This document shows positions 49,855 through 63,084 of a stretch of 64,000 nt of DNA, piece by piece. Both the position numbers and the translations under genes were made by a program. Position 1 is the stretch's first letter, and each line of letters opens with the position of its first letter. The notes beneath the pieces were generated by a model. That model was not told the DNA's origin, did not search any database, and worked only from the letters and a program-made list of their open reading frames with translations. The DNA is taken from assembly GCA_948099385.1 (NCBI GenBank), contig CANUEZ040000028.1, positions 3,782,001 through 3,846,000 on the forward strand. The letters are read 5' to 3'. The DNA comes from Fasciola hepatica (taxonomy: Eukaryota; Platyhelminthes; Trematoda; Plagiorchiida; Fasciolidae).

Positions 49855-51960
49855 TTATAGTGCTTGGACTAATTTTCGCTGCGCGCAAAGCTCAGGCTTC
49901 AAGAGGCGGATGATAATTGCCTCGGCAGTTGCTAGTATCCGGAACCTAATTGCTCTTGACCCATGTTGTGGGACCCGGTAGACGACTTTGAAGGCGGACT
50001 GGATGTCGATTGAATGCCCGGTTTCTAACAAGTGCGAGACGATTGAACTTGATACTACTCCATTGCCTCCGTGTCTAACCCATTGTGGGTGATGCTCCTT
50101 GATGCGTTTTGATGGCTGTCTTGCGGTTCGACCTATGTAAGTAGCACCGCAGGTGCACCTGAATTGATAGATGATCATGGATGAGGTCAACAAGGGCAGC
50201 TTATCTTTATTTTCACATCGGATTATTGGTGACGTGAAAAACACGCATCTGATCTTGGCAGCGTTGAAGGTGGACATAACCGTGGCGCTCAAAAGTTTAC
50301 AGACTCTATCGGCTGCGACATCTCCCTTGAAGGGGAGTCGGATAAATAATACTTTCTTTTCTGTTGGTGTGATTCTCGCTGGTTTTATCCGTTCGGTCCA
50401 GTTTCTTTGGATAAATTTCTCAGGATAACCGTTGCTAAGTAGCGTCTTTCTTATGTTTGATAGCTCGGCCTCTAGAGTATCTGCAGTGCAGATATGTTTC
50501 GCCCTGTGTAGAATACAGCGTATCAGATTACGTTTGTAACCAAGTGGCCCAAAACTGTGAAAGGTTGTGTATTGGCCATTCCAGGTGGCTTTCCGATGCA
50601 CCTTCCTCTGGATCGAGCCATCAGATCGTCTGGTTAGGTGTACATCAAGAAATGGTAGGCGATTTTCTTCTTCCATCTCTGTGGTGAACCTGACTGCCGA
50701 GTGCTTAGTGTTAAATTCGCGAGATATATCATCTAAGTTGGTTTGCGCATCAGCTTTGCAAAATATATCATCCACATATCGGTAGTAGTGATCCAATCGA
50801 CTTATTGTTCTGCGTAATGCTTGAGTCTCCAGCTTTGCCATGAAAATGTCAGCAAGAAGTGGTCCCAGAGATGACTCCATAGCAACCCCATCCTTCTGGC
50901 GATAATAAGTGTTGTTGAACACAAACTGTACATTCAAAGTGCTTTGAAGAATTAGTTCTCTTAGATTGGCCGTTGGAATTCCTACGGATATTGATTCTTC
51001 ATCCACTAATGAACAAATAAAGTCTACTGTTTCAATCAAAGGTACATTAGTGAACAAAGAAACCACATCTAAAGAGAACATTTGTTTCCCTGACATGTTC
51101 ACATCTTTAATAACTTCAGTAAAGTGAAACGTGTCACGGAGTGTATGTTTTGCAAGTTTCTGTTGTACGGGTTCTAAAAGACTAACTATCCATCGGGCTG
51201 TCGTGTGGTATGCTGAATTTGTCATGGAAACGATGGGGCTTAGGGGTAGTCCAGGTTTATGAACTTTTGGAAGGCCATATAGTCGAGGTACGGTGGAGCC
51301 TACGGGTTTAAGGCTCTCAAAGAGGCTAGGTGAAATGTAGCCTTGGTCTCTGAGACGTTTCAATGTGTTGGTAATTCCATTTTCCGCCTTCTCTGTTTGG
51401 TCTTTTCGTGATGCGTCACGAGTGAAATTAGACTGATCACACAAGAGATCTAACACCCTTGTCACGTATGAGGCGCGGTGCAATGGAACAATACCGGCTC
51501 CCTTGTCAAGTCTGCTTTGGAGAATTTGAGGGTTTCGTTGTAGATCTCTGAGTGCGTCAATATGTTTTTTTGTTAAAGAACCTTGATTACGGACTTGATG
51601 TCGCCGATAGTGGTAACATGCCGTGGCTAATGACGACTTGAAACGTTCTAAATCCTCTGCCGACTTTGGTTTGAGGTCAACTGTTTGTCCTACTAAGTTC
51701 TCAAAAGGTATTTCAAAGTCTGCCTGACTTTCTTTCTGACGTGGGCAACAAAACTTCGAACCGAGAGATAAGGCTTCGATCAGTACACGATCAAGTTGCA
51801 AACCGGAGAAGTTATGTACATACCGTTCGGGTTCATTTGGGAACTGAGCTTGGGGTATCAGTTGGCTCAGTGTGCTCTTCAATGACGACACTTTCTTTTC
51901 ATAGCGGTTGTTTATACTTCACATTTGATTCCGACGGATTCGAAAGTAAGCGCATGTCAT
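49855..51960 (-). mobile_element. Penelope-like retroelement, near-intact RT and GIY-YIG ORF
   Basis: Penelope-like elements encode a reverse transcriptase joined to a GIY-YIG endonuclease. The uninterrupted frame (51891-49855, 678 codons) has RLYGLPKVHK (about 203-212), RT motif A MFSLDVVSLFTNVP (271-284), motif B DGVAMESSLGPLLADIF (334-350), the catalytic YVDDIF (372-377) and LPFLDVHL. The C-terminal GIY-YIG domain follows: YQFRC (575-579), TYIGRTARQPSKR (584-596) and the catalytic-type glutamate at 657. Upstream, the same frame continues to an ATG at 51960-51958 but is broken by one TGA at 51921-51919. Motif B has ME and SS where the family usually has MG and SP. So the copy is young but probably defective. 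Element ends and any terminal repeats were not identified. Confidence 0.9.
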
Positions 51961-54333
51961 GCTTTCCTCCGTTTAAAATTCTTACACTGTTCATGACCGG
52001 TCAGAATACTGAGAAGGAAAAATCTTCCCAGTAATTTGCTAGCCACTCTGCGTACGGTTCGGTTTTACCTTTTGGTTTCGTTATGTGGACGGCCAAAAGT
52101 GGGTAACGGCCAGTGCTTAACAGGCTAGCTTATTCCCCGTTACAAAACCGTGGAAGCTGCTTATTTGCGAGAAACGAAGACCACAAAGACTGTACTAACA
52201 CTCGTAGAATACTGGAAACTATTTGATGATTACCTCAAACACTACTTTTATAAGTTAAATTTGACCCTGTATAAAATTTTAGCTTCCACTTAAAAACCTA
52301 TATAGGGTAATATCCATTTTTGAATTCTGTTGTCCTTACGAACGAAACCAGAGTAAAGCAACAGTGGAAACATGAAAGCTTCTGAATCTCATTACGTAAA
52401 GGCTCTTCCTTGTCCGTTTATCATTCTGCACGATGCAGCTACACATCTAACCGATTGTCAATCGAGAAACCGAAGTTCATCCGTATCTTATTCAGTATTA
52501 TTATTGAATATTTAGTTATGCGCATCCTTTTTTTAAGCTAAACCTAGCCTTTACCCTTATTTGACTTTCAAGAAATTGGAATGGTGTCCAGGTTTTCAAA
52601 CCAGCGTCGGTTACCAGCTTGCGTGAAAGCTAATAAAGATTAATGGAAATAACTTTTGTGTCAGACCATGATGAAAAATATTCATCTTATTAGGCAATTG
52701 TTAATTGTTGAGGCTGGTATTCGTACAGAGCATAAATTACAGTGAAGATTCCTATTCTTCCAACGGAGAGTGGAAAGGCATATCCTCAGTTTAGCAGTAT
52801 CTGCACCTAATCGCAAATTTTTGTTTGATAATTCAAAACATAAGATGACCAGTCTTCCATCCTTTGATATTTAAAGTCTGCCTACTGTATTTCGCTACTT
52901 CAAAACAAGCTTACCTTTTACTGGAGTAGTTAGGTTTGTCCAATCAATAAATGACCTGGTACGTAGATAATGCTCCCATATGTAATTCTAACTCTCAGCT
53001 CATCATCAGCAATTCACTTAAGCCTTCTGGAGCTGTCCGATCTATAGCTGGACTCGTTAGCACAACTTCTTTATTCAGTAGCCTTCTGAGTACTGAAATC
53101 TGGACGTTAAGCACGAAGGTATTGCACTACCGAGATAACCGAAAATGTTAGTTTCTTATAATCTCTGAGCACCACCTTTTCGAAATTAGAGTGCAAATCT
53201 GATGGCTCAATGAAACGGTCCTTGTAACAACCAGTTATTTGAAGTCTTGCGTTGATGATTGTGCCAACAGCATAGTTTTCCTTATCGTCACGCCTCCTCT
53301 GATTTCAAAATTGATTCAGAAATAATCAGTGAACGACAACCCGCGCTACCTTCTTGAAGAAGTACACAGTTCAGTCCAGCTCACTGAACCAACAACCTCG
53401 CATTTCTGTGCTCTGGTTTCGGTCGCTTCCTCTCAGTATCGTGGAATAAAGAACAAAAAGAATAGAGGCACGAACTGAAAAACAGCTGAACACAAAGTAG
53501 GGAGCGGAAATCACGGAGACAAATAAAGAGTTCGAAAGTAACTGCTCCACTTACCGAGACACCTAGCCATTTCACTTAATTTCTCCAACCTGTTGGCTGG
53601 TCGAGAGAACCTTAAACCGGATGTCTAGCACGTCTTGTTTGGTCAAGCTTCTGGGTCATCCTTTTCATACTTTTCTGCCACGCCATGGACTGACCATCTC
53701 GAGCTACCTTCCAGCCACTACCTGCTTCAGAATAGAGCGCACGCCGAGAAGGTCTATCAGGGGGCGTGCATGACACATGTCCTAGCTGCCTTAGGAAAGG
53801 AAACTGTTGCTGTCCACATCCTTGACCGTGAAAACATACGCTTGGCCGATCTCATTAAGAAACACAAACCAGCATAGTCCAGTCAATAACCAGTGGTTTG
53901 GAGCCGACAACGAGTTAACGTTTCCATGACGCAACTGCTTGCATTCGTCCCATGGGGTTGCACTAATGCTCTGACTTGCTTACGTCAATTCCTCTGAAAT
54001 TCTACCTGCATTTAAATGAACATCATTGTTTTCGCCCTTTTTATTGGTATCCACAATTTCTATGACTCTCAGCCAGTTCGCTTGTCTTATACTCAGCTTT
54101 TTCTGTTTGTCGACCCTTGGTGCCCCATCCAAACTCTCCGCACACGTCTCCGACTCACTCAGTACATTTGTCCTGAGTTAACCCCTGACTTTGACTGGTC
54201 ATCCTTTCCCTTGGTTCTTATCTGGCTAGGAGTCAAAAATAAACTTCTCCACAAGAAATGATACAAATATTTTCGGATTTTAAAGTGAGATTCCATAGGT
54301 TACAGTTGGTTGCATATGCTCTTGTTGATTCTC

Positions 54334-54338
<5 letters not shown>
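51961..54338. other. Stretch without a confident gene
   Basis: It includes whatever 5' flank the Penelope-like element has (not delimited). An open frame at 53635-53877 (+) and the region to 54.26 kb are slightly more GC-rich than their surroundings and may be degraded retroelement, but I recognise no motif. Confidence 0.3.

Positions 54339-54387
<49 letters not shown>
54339..54387. repeat. (AT)n microsatellite, about 24 units
   Basis: An uninterrupted AT dinucleotide run. Confidence 0.95.
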
Positions 54388-54390
<3 letters not shown>

Positions 54391-54664
54391 AAGATAACGT
54401 GAGCTGAAGCATACTGCACATATTCACTGCAAATGTGTACATATTAAACACGTGTCGTGAGATATTACTTCCAAGATATACTGGTTTGGAATTTAAAAAA
54501 AACACGGTGGAGTTCTAAGTTATTCCCCAAGCGAAAGTAATTTATGCATTTTCATCTTTGCATCATGTCTATGACGAGAATGCTGACATTATTCTGAGAC
54601 CAGTATTAAAATCCCATCTACCGGGTAACAGGAATGCTAGTGCTAGCCCAAAGGCACACAAGGT

Positions 54665-54815
54665 AATGCTGCGGTCAAAAGGTTATCATGGTGGACTTTG
54701 GACAGTATCGATCTGAGTTCGATTCCTGCCACCGCTGACCACTCCCATTCGACAGCCTTTCGCTGGTTGCGGCTCCTTCCTGAATTGTTGTGTAATAAAT
54801 GTAAAAAGGAAATAA
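54665..54815 (+). mobile_element. tRNA-derived SINE, family 2, copy b
   Basis: It has GCGGTCAAAAGGTTATCAT, ACTTTGGAC, the B-box-like AGTTCGATTCCTGCCACC, then TTGCGGCTCCTTCCTG and an A-rich end near GTAAAAAGG. Block order and spacing match the copy at 48.67 kb. The right end near 54815 is approximate. Confidence 0.5.
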
Positions 54816-56022
54816 GAACAGTATTTTATTTTCTATTGGCAGGTTGAGGACAGATTGGTTTTCTCTCTCAGAACTCATGACCCCTCTGACCCGCCGGATC
54901 AGCCTCGGTCCGGAAGAGAGATAGCCTGAAAATGAAGTGACCGATCTGAGTTCCATGAGAAGCTTTGAGCAGATATACATCATTCAATTCCTCTCTCGCT
55001 TTCATTATCACTTGGACTTCGGAAAAGCACAACCCATCTTACGTCATTCGTTTAAATGTCATATGTGCTGGGACCACTCCATTCATGAGACCATGAATGA
55101 TCGGGGTGAACAAAGTTCAGCTCGTTTGCTTGTATAAGTGAAAACTGAGGTCACCCTGTAAGACGGTTTTTCAGATCCAACTGGGTCTTCGTCAGTTTGC
55201 ACATAATGAAGTAACCTTGGCCGAGCCTTGGGTTTCGTAACCGTGTCTGTGCTTGTGAGAAGCAATCAAAGTCAGTATCTGTGCATGTTTGTGTTGAGGG
55301 TGAGGGATTTAATATTTCCGACGTTCTTTTTTCACAAACCTTTTCGTTTACCCTGGAGCACCCCCAAGTTCCAGCAGAGATTCAAACCCGATTTGCGAGA
55401 GGGAGTGTCATGCAAATGACCGATAAGCTATCCGAGCTGGATACCGGCGATCCATTTGCTATACTTGACTTCCTTTTTGTTTATCATACAGAAATATTGC
55501 AGTATTACAGGAAGAGGGTCGCGGTCTTTTGGAGGTTACCGAAAGGAGAGTAATTGCCAGCCGTACAGATGCTTGACTGATCTTACTAAAGCGTAACAAT
55601 TTAGTATCGCTTGATTTGTGGTTCGAGATTCCTTTTCCGGGGTTCCATCAATCAATGGGCAACGGTCTGGCACAAAACCAGCCATTACCACTCTATTTGT
55701 TGTTATCATCCGTGAAGGAATAAAAACAATCTTGTTTGTTATCTTCGGTTGTGACATTCAAGACAACAGTTTTTTCTCGCTGACCAGCCTCCAAATAGCA
55801 CTGATATGAAAATCGTCTATGACAAGACACAGTGCAATATAAATGGAAGATAATGGTAATCATTAAAAGCTGAAGCCGAAGTTCGACAGCTTTACTGCCG
55901 AATTTGTTCTACGTGATCAAGAGAAAAATTATCAATTTGTCACAAATTGCGAAATGAAAACATTTCTTTTTATCCGGAATCACAATCCATTTCCGATTGT
56001 TGGCGTTCCGTTACTGTTATTA
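54816..56022. other. Stretch without a recognised feature
   Basis: Short overlapping open frames on both strands with no recognised domain. It could include degraded 5' sequence of the LINE that follows. Confidence 0.3.
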
Positions 56023-57215
56023 TCTTGCCAAAGCAATCCCTTAGCCAGAGGGAAACCAAAAAGTACAGGCCAATAGGTCTACCTTTGTGAGCGTTGAAAC
56101 TTGCAGAACGCATTTTTCCGCGTTGTCTTCAAACCATAGAGAGAAGCCCAGCCGACTAGTTACAGTTTACGTACAAACCCAAGAGCTCTAACACTGATGC
56201 AGTAGCGTCCACTGTGCACCATATTGCTAAAACCCTCAGCTATTCCAGCTAGTCAGTTAGATGTACTTTTCTTGACGACACTCCGCCCTTTGGGGGGGGG
56301 GGTGTACCAAGCTAGCTTCTTCTCAAATGGTGGAATCTTTTGGCTGCTCCGCATAGTTATTAAATTGGTTCATAGACTACTTCTTTGGAAGAACACAATA
56401 CAACAAAGTAAACAGAAAACTCCGAGCATTTCCTAACCAGTGCCGATGCACTTCAAGGGGCAGTTCTTTCTCCGTGTTTGCAACATTCATTAGTGAATTG
56501 CCTGTCTCTCACCCAGCCCGCATCTTTAAATATGCTAATGACGTTGTTTTTGGCTGAATCTGTCTCATATAGTTCAGACTTTGACGAATTCACTGTGAAT
56601 CTCCCGATTATTCAAACTTTTCTAATCAATCTGGTCTTCTGTTAAACAATAAATGTCGAGAGTGTATTTTTTCCAACACTCGTTCCCCGTCCATTGAAGA
56701 CACTTCCACCATTAGTTCTATTCCCCTCGCACATATTGAACATGTTGAATGTCTTGGTGTTACACTGCACCGTAATCTGCATTGGTCTTTGCACAGTGAA
56801 ATCACAGTGGGAAAACTGCCTCGCTTGTCGTATCAAACTAGGAAATCTCCGCTATTTAGTGCCCCACAGTCTGTTGTTTCCACTTTCGTAAAACAGTGTA
56901 TATTACCTATCATTTTTCATTTTCCCCCTAGCCTTTTCCCAGGACTACCGAAAAAGGATTTCATTACTTCGCAGAAGTTTAGGCATCATTGGTCTAGTTT
57001 CTGGTATAACCCTAAAATAAATTCTCATGTACTAACTACATAACTGCATCCTTCGCGCTTGCACTGAAAACCATTTCTGATGCTTCCCAACCATTGCATT
57101 TTGACCTTACACTTTGTCACTCCCGAGCATCGACCCGGTCTAGGTATAAACTACTTCTCGCAGATTATCTTTGTACAGGAATTCCGTTGTTCCCGTTCTG
57201 ACATATGTCCTGACA
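56023..57215 (+). pseudogene. Decayed CR1/jockey-like LINE reverse transcriptase, 3' part
   Basis: Translation on the + strand gives ordered non-LTR reverse-transcriptase landmarks broken by stops and frame changes. ETKKYRPIGLPL is the finger region. Then come LQFTYKPKSSNTDAVASTV, VRCTFLDDTPPFGG at motif A, WFIDYFFGRTQYNKVN, FATFISELPVSHPARIFKYA ending in the YANDVVFG form of the catalytic YxDD box, and HIEHVECLGVTLH. The end, with ASTRSRYKLLLADYL and RNSVVPVLTYVLTN in different frames, matches the usual C-terminal tail of such elements. An 11-base G run (56292-56302) lies at one frame break. The element is dead. No 3' tail repeat was identified. Confidence 0.75.
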
Positions 57216-58430
57216 AACTAGGATGTCATTCTGTGTGAAGGGAAATCTTGTTTCGCTCTGTAGCTTACTTGGAAGTATTTTTAGCTCAAAAGTATTGTGC
57301 AACCATGCTCAAGATGGCAAATATACGATACTGTATATAGAATTCTCAATCGCCTACATAAAACAGGGGATTCGTGTTCGGATGAGGCACGGAGAAGCCC
57401 CGTAGGAACAGACTGTGTCGAACAAATTAAGGAACCACCCGGTAAGTCTGATTGGCTACTGCAACGGCAAAACACATTGTGAGCCAGCAGTTTCTGTACA
57501 CCGTGTAGATCGAAGTCGACTTATCAATGCAGCTTCATAAAAGGCTAGCAGCTTTGGGTTCTGATTTCATACAATCACTCGGACAGCTTGTCCCGGGTTA
57601 GTCTGATAACGAAAGGTAACAAAATGTTTTGCAATCAATGAAATTGGGTTTCTCGTGGTCGTTTGCAATCCTGGCAAGGGATGAATCATCCGCTGCACTA
57701 GCCACTTCGGTGCTTGCTCCCCATTCATTGGCTGAGACAAAAATCCGTTCTCCCTATGTAAGTGTCACTACAGCCGTAGGCGAACTGACACATGACGCGA
57801 GGCATTTGGGTTCGTGAAACTGTTTGAATGGGCTTGGAGGTTTAGACCTTTGGTGGTCTGTAAAATCCGCAATTCAGCCACAAAATAGGTGCGTTTTAGC
57901 GCACATTTCAGATTTTGGTCAATCCGGTTGAATAGAAGCTCACCATTGAGGGATAGCAATGAAGTAACTCATTTTTTATCGGCCGTTTCTGCTTGTATGC
58001 TCTTAGGCCTCTTTCTTTTCTGACTTTCAATGAACTTATCAGGATAACCGTTTGCACAGAGGCTTTGGGTCTTGAATTGATCTTCCTTCTGCAATTGGTC
58101 TCCAGTGCAGATTATGCGTGCTCACACTTGATGTCTTCTCTCTGTTTCGATAAACTTGATCAAATAGACCCAGTATTTGAAAAGAAAACTCAAACTTCTC
58201 CGGATTCAGGAACAGAGGATATCTCGATTCACCTAGAATATACCTAATCTTAGGTCATTTGAGTGCAATATTAGTGGTTTTTATTCATAACGTTTGTCCG
58301 TCAACAATACGACGTCTTAAATAAAAGGAGCATCCTGAAGCAAATGTTTTCCCCGGACTAATGTAAACCAAATGAGTAGTTGGAGATTAGACTTTTCGTA
58401 AGATGATTCATCATGCGTAGTGAACTCACA
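57216..58430. other. Stretch without a recognised feature
   Basis: It follows the LINE 3' end. Only short open frames without recognisable motifs are seen. Confidence 0.3.
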
Positions 58431-58439
58431 ACTCGTCAT

Positions 58440-58590
58440 CGAAAACCAAGGAAGCACCAGCATTCAAAGCCCAGGTTCAAATCCCCGTGGGGACTCAATG
58501 AAAGTGAACTGCTGGTGATTCCCAGCGAAGATGAAACGGTTGTACAGTGCACCCATGGATTTTAGTGGTGAGCTGATCGTTCACACCGCA
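58440..58590 (+). mobile_element. SINE family 1, copy d
   Basis: A B-box GGTTCAAATCC (58474-58484) is followed by CCGTGGGGACTCAATGAAAG, then GAACTGCTGGTGATTCCCAG, CGAAGATGAAACGG and TGCACCCATGGATTTTAGTGG. Block by block this matches the - strand of copy a at 8.2-8.3 kb (GCACTGCTGATGATCC, AAAGATGAAAC, GCTCCCATGGC). The A-box part is not recognisable. Ends are approximate. Confidence 0.65.
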
Positions 58591-61500
58591 TGATGAATCA
58601 CTTTGTATAATAAATAATAATCTAGATAATCTTATTTCTCAAAAGCTTCTCCCAGTGCAATTTCAAACCCTCCCCCACGGTGTGATAAACACTCTACTCG
58701 TGGAGTTTACTTTACTCCATAGACCACAGTACACCATCAGCGCCCCACAGACTTGGTTTCAATCCTTACAGATGTACTTTTGATGGTGTTTTCGCATTTG
58801 ATCACAGTATAGCACAATTTTTGTAATACTCAGTAAGTGTGCTCCTTCACTGTTACCCAACCTCTGACCTCATCTTTTTCTTAACACTCCTAGATTCACA
58901 GAGTTTGGTTGCCCTATTCAGTTACTGTTTTGAACTAACAAATATATTTGCAGTGGAATTAAAATACGCGGAAGAGTTCCAAAGTCTCTTGTTGACCAAC
59001 TGTGACATGAAGCTAGGTACCTTCTAATTCCCTCTATGGCTCAGTGCTTTATACAACACAACTCGTCTAAAATTACATGAGACTCTATCCTGCGTTCAGT
59101 GCTTCTTCAATAATTATTTTAAATGAATTCTCATTATATCGTGGTAAGTGCTGATCCCTTTTCCTTTCTGATCCATCAGCGAGCAACAATAAAAGTCCAG
59201 CACAGAACAAAAAATCGAGCAATTCGGAGTCAACATCAAAAGGAATAACATTTTATACTACTCCAGTCTGTCTAGTATTGGCCATCTGAGGTTGTTATCA
59301 TTACAGCCACTCGATCTTGGATTTTTTTCGGTTTAATTTACCTATAATTTTTACTCCTATCTCCTCAGGCAACTTTTGCTTATTTCCTCACGTGGACCCG
59401 TTTTATTCTTAACTTTCTTCGAAAGAGAGATACAAGAGTAATTTGCTGTTGACTTCTGATTATCAGCCGTGCTTCTATTATCCTTCTAAGCAAGTCATTT
59501 ATCAGGTTCGATGAACGTAGTAGGAGTTTCCATGGTGAATCTATAGAAGTTACTGCAAAATTATTTTCAGGAATATTTTCCCCTGATGCTCCTCAGTTCA
59601 TTTTATTCCATTTTAACTGAAATTTTAATAATCAGTCTCCACAGAGTTTATGTGTCTTTACTGGGCGCGTACATGACACAGAGTCATAGCAGAATACTTA
59701 GTAAGCCTATCTATTTAGACATTATTAGAGTCGATTGGCTTGCGCAAGACGAGTTTTTATGTTCGTAGTGGATGCTGGATGGCATTTGATGTAATTTCAA
59801 CATTAAATGGTCTATTGAGAGCATAATCACCAGCGCTGAGTGTTAACCTGTTTCGTATATGATGCTGCTTTTTGGTTAATAAGAAAGAATAGAAAATGTA
59901 CTTTGTGAGACAAAAGTTTTGTTTACTCTGGTCGATGGTGTACGTAAAACGTGCCAGTTTATACATTATACCTTACAGGAGAAACACTGTATATCCCACG
60001 TGCTTATCGTATGTAGAGTGACATGTTTTGCGCAGGCCATTGACAAGATTAAACGAAGTGCTTGTACTCCACAATAAGTCGTCCTTCCGTTCGCTGGATA
60101 AAAGAGACATAATATCTCAACACATTTTTGATTTAAGCCTCAGTTTTACTAGATGAATTTACACATGATGATTTTTACTAATACCGCAACAGCCGAGCAA
60201 TTCATTCGTTGGTCCCAGTGGTGCTTTCAGAGTTATACCGCATGAAGAATCCCTCGGTGAATATTTCTTGTCCATTTCTGATCATATCCGATTATCTATT
60301 GGCCTATATAAACACTTATTGATATATTACGTTACTAGGGCAAAATAATCAAACCCTCTTCAGAAGTAATTCCTTACATGTTATAGACAGTAAAAGGGGA
60401 CAATAGGTTTTATGGTTTCGCTGGCGTGAAAAAGAGGCTTTGCCAGTCGCCCTCATCTATCATCTAAGCACTTTAACCAATAGCTGTTTTATTGTACTTC
60501 AACTTGAGACGATATCAAGCCTATTTCCTCTGCTCACATGCACACACATATAGACACCGATTGAATGTCACTTTTCTACCCCAGGCTGGCATGCCCTAGG
60601 GCCTGTAAAGGCCTGAAGTCGAGTTCTCAATAGACTTGGTTGATGGCATGTTTTAAACATTAATCTCCGATGATGCGTGCTGACGGGTTCTACCTGACGG
60701 TTCGGTCTATACTTTTGGGGGAGTGAATGTCAAGTGATTAGGGTAAATTGGGCACCTTTGAAATACTCTAGGTCTGAAATCCCTCAGCAAGTCTCGTTGA
60801 ACTCTAGCGATTAGCCCCGCAGGTTGGGAACACCGTGAGGGTATATGGCCAGTTTATTATTTTTGGTAGACACTATCGGTTTCGGTGAGGAATCCAGCCT
60901 TCTGGTAGTCACTGAAACAAATCCTACTTGAAGGTTGCATTTGTGTGACACTACGATAGTCAACAAAGTTTTGTTTCTTGCGGAATCCAAATAGTCATAC
61001 TCATCTACAAGATGATAAATTCACTAAATTGATCATTTTTCTTCTGTTGCTGACAAATCAGATTGCCGGTCACAGGTCATTGATTTCAAAGGTTTCTTTC
61101 ACAGTTCAACTACGTCAGTGCATTAGAATGCTAACAGAGCAGAAAATCATAGTGATATCTTTAAGTGCTACTAATTCAAACGTAAAGCAGCAGACTTTGA
61201 CAAAAAAAACATTCCACCTTTTTCACTAAACTTAATAGTGAACCAAACCACAAACGACGTTGTTCAAAACCACAGAGGCATATAATGTGATATCTAAAGT
61301 TTTTACCGTATCCGATGTTCATACAGACAAAATACCTTAGAAGAGAACGATACGACAGCTGAGCAGCGGTGCATTTATGTACGCAAATGCACAAAAACTG
61401 AACCCAGTGGCAGGATGGGGACTCACCCGTGAGAACTATACTCGGTTGGTTCATTTTATGCAAAGTCGCCGTAGTACCTCAGGAAATATTTTTTCATGAA

Positions 61501-63080
61501 AAAACGGTACTGACATGAGAGGTCCGCTTGAGTAAATTCGTGATTTTTTGTCCCATTTAGATATAACTTTCATGATTAAATGTTCATGTCTACTGAAACC
61601 GGTGGGTGTAAAGTATGGGTATTCCGCAAATCTGCGAACCTAACCGGTAGCAAAACTAATATCTAACTTATATAATGACCATCCAATAATCAGCCTGAGC
61701 TACAAATAACCTCTGGAAATGTACAATTTACAAAAACCAAAATAGCCCTCTAATTTCCGGTCCGAAGGAAATTACTTAAAACTAAGTTGTTTTCAATCGT
61801 ACTTTTTACCATCAAATTTGTATCAGATATATGTTAGGATAGATAGAAATATCTGATATCAGACTTTTGTGACATTTGACAAGTGCAGCCTAACTGAGAA
61901 ATACAAATCTTAGATAGACAACGAACCTCGGCGGAGACGAAAATCATCTCATTTTACCCGTTTCTCAATTCCAATACTTCCCAATACGCCTTTGTCAAAG
62001 GCATTCCAATGGAGACTCTAGACTGAAAAGTAATATTGACCCTGACCGCATTTTATGAATATGGCTCTCGCATGAAGCCAGAAGGTCATTGTTCTCCGGC
62101 AATGAATTATAGCTATCTAATTGTTACTTATCCTCCACACCAGAATTTCTGATTTATATTATTGAATTTGGACTGCTTCAGTCAAGATGTTTAATGCATC
62201 TAATCCATCAAGATGGGACTGCACCCTGGCGTGGTATGATGGATTGCGTGCCTGCATGACCCACAAAGCTATGCTGGGTGGCTTCCTTAGACCGGAGATG
62301 TAATCATGCCTGATAGGTCAGTAAGTCGAGGCCAGACGAAGTCCAGTCCCAGAATCAGTTGATGGGCAACATCTGGTTCTTACCACTATGCCCCTGGCGA
62401 CGACACTCTAGCGAATAAACACGGAGAGAAACAGTTTACCAATCTAAAATCCTCCACTAGATGGGCGCAGAGGTGGATTACATGGGGTTTCTGTCTACGG
62501 TGGGAAAAGTCATCGCACATCATTGAGAAGCTATCGCCCGCCTAAGCTGGGTAGCCCACAGTCCAATGAATGCTGCTCCGTCTACATTGAGCTTGCTGAA
62601 TTAGAGGCGTAGGGCTAACGACTGAATCCGAGAAGCGGATCGATAAGAAGTCACCAGCGAAGACAAGACAGCATGCTTGCAACAATCAGGTCTTACATGA
62701 TTGATCAGAATTTCTTTCTCGGGTACTTTGGTCAGGTTCCTGTCCTAGGTTAACTGCCTTGTCAGACAGACTTTTGGATCAATGGCCCCGGTTAATTTTC
62801 CCAAAGACAAACCCGTTCTGCTGCGTGACAGCCGGGAAGTAGGATTCACCCAGAAACCTCCAGCCTCCTTCCTGTATGGGGCCTTACCAGTTTTCCCTCC
62901 TTTTATCTAAGATCGATGCAAAAAGCCACGGGGAATGGCGGCTGTGAAGAGAGCCGTAATATGGGAGTCCGGGATAAATCGGACATACTCCTCAAGCATA
63001 CCTGTTCACTTTACTTGACTCCTTTCAACGTGTGTACATTATATCGGATAGGGTAACTGGCTGTTCACTACAATTCTTGA
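58591..63080. other. Stretch without a confident gene
   Basis: Short open frames only up to about 62.2 kb. From about 62.2 kb the base composition becomes more GC-rich and less stop-dense. Because the next feature is the endonuclease of a non-LTR element on the + strand, 62.2-63.08 kb is probably its 5' region, but no motif proves this. Confidence 0.35.
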
Positions 63081-63084
63081 CATT

